This document shows, one piece after another, positions 62,457 to 64,000 of a stretch of 64,000 nt of DNA (positions are counted from its first letter, which is position 1; every line of letters begins with the position of its first letter). Origin of the DNA: JAJRPT01 sp965661945 (GTDB lineage Bacteria; Bacteroidota; Ignavibacteria; Kapaibacteriales; UBA2268); assembly GCA_965661945.1 (NCBI GenBank), contig CBFIFP010000008.1, positions 1 through 64,000 on the forward strand, written 5' to 3'. Made by a program: the position numbers and the translations under genes. The notes below the pieces were generated by a model. It was not told the origin of the DNA. It was given only the letters and a program-made list of their open reading frames with translations, and made no database searches.

Positions 62457-64000
62457 TCATACTTCCCCCACCAAATCAAAGAACTCCTCCTCGTTTAAAA
62501 TTGTTACTTCGAGCTTCTTTGCTTTGTCGAATTTACTACCTGGGCTGTCTCCTACCACTAAAAATGATGTTGCTTTCGAGACTGATTTCGTTTCTCTGCC
62601 TCCGAGTTTTTCTATTATCTTTGCAGCTTCTTTTCTGCTCATTCTCCCTAACTCTCCAGTGAATACAAAGGTTTTTCCAAGTAATTTATCCGAACTCGCT
62701 TCCTCTTCTGCTTTCTGGAAGTTCAAGCCCACCGCTTTCAGTTCTTCAATTAATGTTAAGTTCTCTTGGGTATTAAACCAATTATATATTGATTCCGCAA
62801 TCTTCTCCCCAATCTCATGAATTGCCACCAATTCTTCTTTGCTTGCTTTCAATAATTTATCAATATTATCAAAATACTTAACAAGCAACTTTGCGCTTCC
62901 CTCTCCCAAGTGCCTAATGCCAAGCCCATATAACACTTTTACAAAATCTTGCTTTTTAGATTCATCTATCGCGTTAAGTAAGCGCTGTACTGACTTTTCG
63001 CCCCAGCCCTCATAGTTTTTAATCTCATCGGCAAAATCTTTTAGAAAATAAATATCTTTAATATCGCTTAATATTCCTTTATCAACAAAATCTCCTACCA
63101 CCTTCTCGCCTAATGTATCAATATCCATCGCATTTCTACTCGCAAAATGCTCTATCCTTTTCTTAACAATTAGCGGATGATTTGCTGTATCATCAATATA
63201 ATAATTCGCTTCGCCTTCTTTTCTGAATATTTTATGCCCATCAACCTCTTCTGGAAACTCAAATTTCACAATATCCGCACCTCTTTTCTCCAAAACTACC
63301 CTTGTAACTTTTGGGATTATTTCGCCGCCCTTCTCAATCATCACATAATCCCCAATCCTTATATCCTTCTCTGTTATATAGTCTTGGTTGTAGAGCGAAG
63401 CACGTCTGACCGTTGTTCCAGAAAGTAATACTGGCTCAAGTTCCGCAACTGGTGTGATTGTGCCTTGTCTACCAATTTGCAAAGTAATATCATTTAGTCT
63501 AGTTTCAACTGTTTCTGTTTCAAATTTATAAGCTACCGCCCATCGAGGAGACCTTGCTATCGTTCCAAGTTCATCTTGCAAAGGGATTTCATCAACCTTT
63601 ATGACAATTCCATCAATAGCAAACTCCAAACCACTTCGTCTTTTATCCCAATCTTTTATAAAATTCTCAATAGAATCAACATCTTTATGTTTTTCAATGT
63701 GTTCCGACACCTCAAAACCAAGCTGCTTCATTAAATTATAATTCTCATACTGCGAAATCAAACTAACTCTATCACAAATCAAATAATAAAAGGTTGCTTG
63801 TAAATGTCGTTTCGCCACTTCACTCGAATCCAACTGCTTTAAAGTCCCTGCTGTTGTATTTCGAGGATTTGCGTACAATTGTAAACCCTTTTCTGCCCTT
63901 GTTTTGTTCAACTTCTCGAAATCTAATGTATTCATAAAACATTCCCCACGAACCTCAAAGTCATCTAATAATTTTCCATTCACTTTAACCCTATTTACTT
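62457..64000 (-). CDS. ligA: NAD-dependent DNA ligase, 5' part missing at window edge
   Basis: The last 514 codons of LigA are present and the frame continues off the window. The visible part has the end of the adenylation domain (DFEVRGECFMNTLDFEKLN, YANPRNTTAGTLKQLDSSE, RSGLEFAIDGIVIKVDEIP), the OB domain (TLQIGRQGTITPVAELEPV), a helix-hairpin-helix region and a C-terminal BRCT domain from about 62700 (LLGKTFVFTGELGRMSRKEA). The active-site lysine is in the missing part. The zinc-finger stretch (FPEEVDGHKIFRKEGEANYY to HPLIVKKRIEHF) has none of the four usual Cys. LigA joins Okazaki fragments. Confidence 0.95.
   Translation of the reverse strand, partial: VNRVKVNGKLLDDFEVRGECFMNTLDFEKLNKTRAEKGLQLYANPRNTTAGTLKQLDSSEVAKRHLQATFYYLICDRVSLISQYENYNLMKQLGFEVSEHIEKHKDVDSIENFIKDWDKRRSGLEFAIDGIVIKVDEIPLQDELGTIARSPRWAVAYKFETETVETRLNDITLQIGRQGTITPVAELEPVLLSGTTVRRASLYNQDYITEKDIRIGDYVMIEKGGEIIPKVTRVVLEKRGADIVKFEFPEEVDGHKIFRKEGEANYYIDDTANHPLIVKKRIEHFASRNAMDIDTLGEKVVGDFVDKGILSDIKDIYFLKDFADEIKNYEGWGEKSVQRLLNAIDESKKQDFVKVLYGLGIRHLGEGSAKLLVKYFDNIDKLLKASKEELVAIHEIGEKIAESIYNWFNTQENLTLIEELKAVGLNFQKAEEEASSDKLLGKTFVFTGELGRMSRKEAAKIIEKLGGRETKSVSKATSFLVVGDSPGSKFDKAKKLEVTILNEEEFFDLVGEV

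Overview
The window is very AT-rich (about 30% GC by eye) and reads as a chromosome segment of a Gram-negative, flagellated bacterium of the Bacteroidota/Chlorobiota side of the FCB group (Ignavibacteria- or Kapabacteria-like lineages fit best; this is inference). Supporting signs are many lipoproteins with short Bacteroidetes-style signal peptides, a probable type IX secretion C-terminal signal, a GEVED-type secreted protein, OmpA and FadL-type outer-membrane proteins, recurrent TAnnTTTG promoter-like boxes, and genes for IcmF, FlhB/FliR and CheV. TGA is a stop codon here: prfB carries the classic RF2 frameshift site.

Layout. 1-5 kb: a cut-off secreted GEVED protein, pspA with a YbjN-like partner, rodZ and a DUF2279 gene. 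5-8.3 kb: a FadL-type porin coupled to a Ser/Gly-rich lipoprotein, and a solitary terminase-small-subunit-like gene. 8.3-8.9 kb: non-coding mosaic of small interspersed repeats. 8.9-18 kb: a TPR membrane glycosyltransferase, DUF4256, a TlpA-like lipoprotein, a TIG lipoprotein, a HAD protein, a GlcD-type FAD oxidase and two lipoproteins. 18-23 kb: an ECF sigma / anti-sigma (with a porin-like C-terminus) / lipoprotein operon and a two-OmpA-domain protein. 23-31 kb: a WYL regulator, a frameshifted cheV, tRNA-CAU, two small outer-membrane proteins, an ABC-F ATPase and a PsbP-like lipoprotein. 31-38 kb: a DsbD-N-like protein, a serine-palmitoyltransferase-like enzyme, a Wzx-like flippase and a YfhO protein.

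38.3-44.2 kb is the most unusual part. icmF (fused B12-dependent acyl-CoA mutase) is followed by two further copies of its own 3' end, 92 and 57 nt long, separated by cargo: a DUF1016/PDDEXK nuclease gene and a membrane-protein gene killed by an in-frame stop. A DUF1801 gene and a truncated serine-hydrolase start follow, abutting nuoN. The extra copies encode a conservatively altered IcmF terminus, so they look like imported alleles rather than simple local duplications. The segment resembles a recombination-built insertion hotspot anchored on a gene end, with no integrase visible.

44-64 kb: nuoLMN (complex I proton-pumping subunits, apart from the other nuo genes), two DoxX-like genes, a frameshifted probable T9SS-exported protein, lon, a zinc-type CDF exporter, prfB, an HPt protein, rpsU with a CarD-like partner, fliR-flhB, a GT4 glycosyltransferase, tRNA-Pro, and the 3' part of ligA, whose zinc-finger region lacks all four cysteines. 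Three genes (cheV, the T9SS-type protein and the icmF-linked membrane protein) carry a single disabling change each. These could be real decay, programmed slippage (cheV, A9 run) or assembly error.
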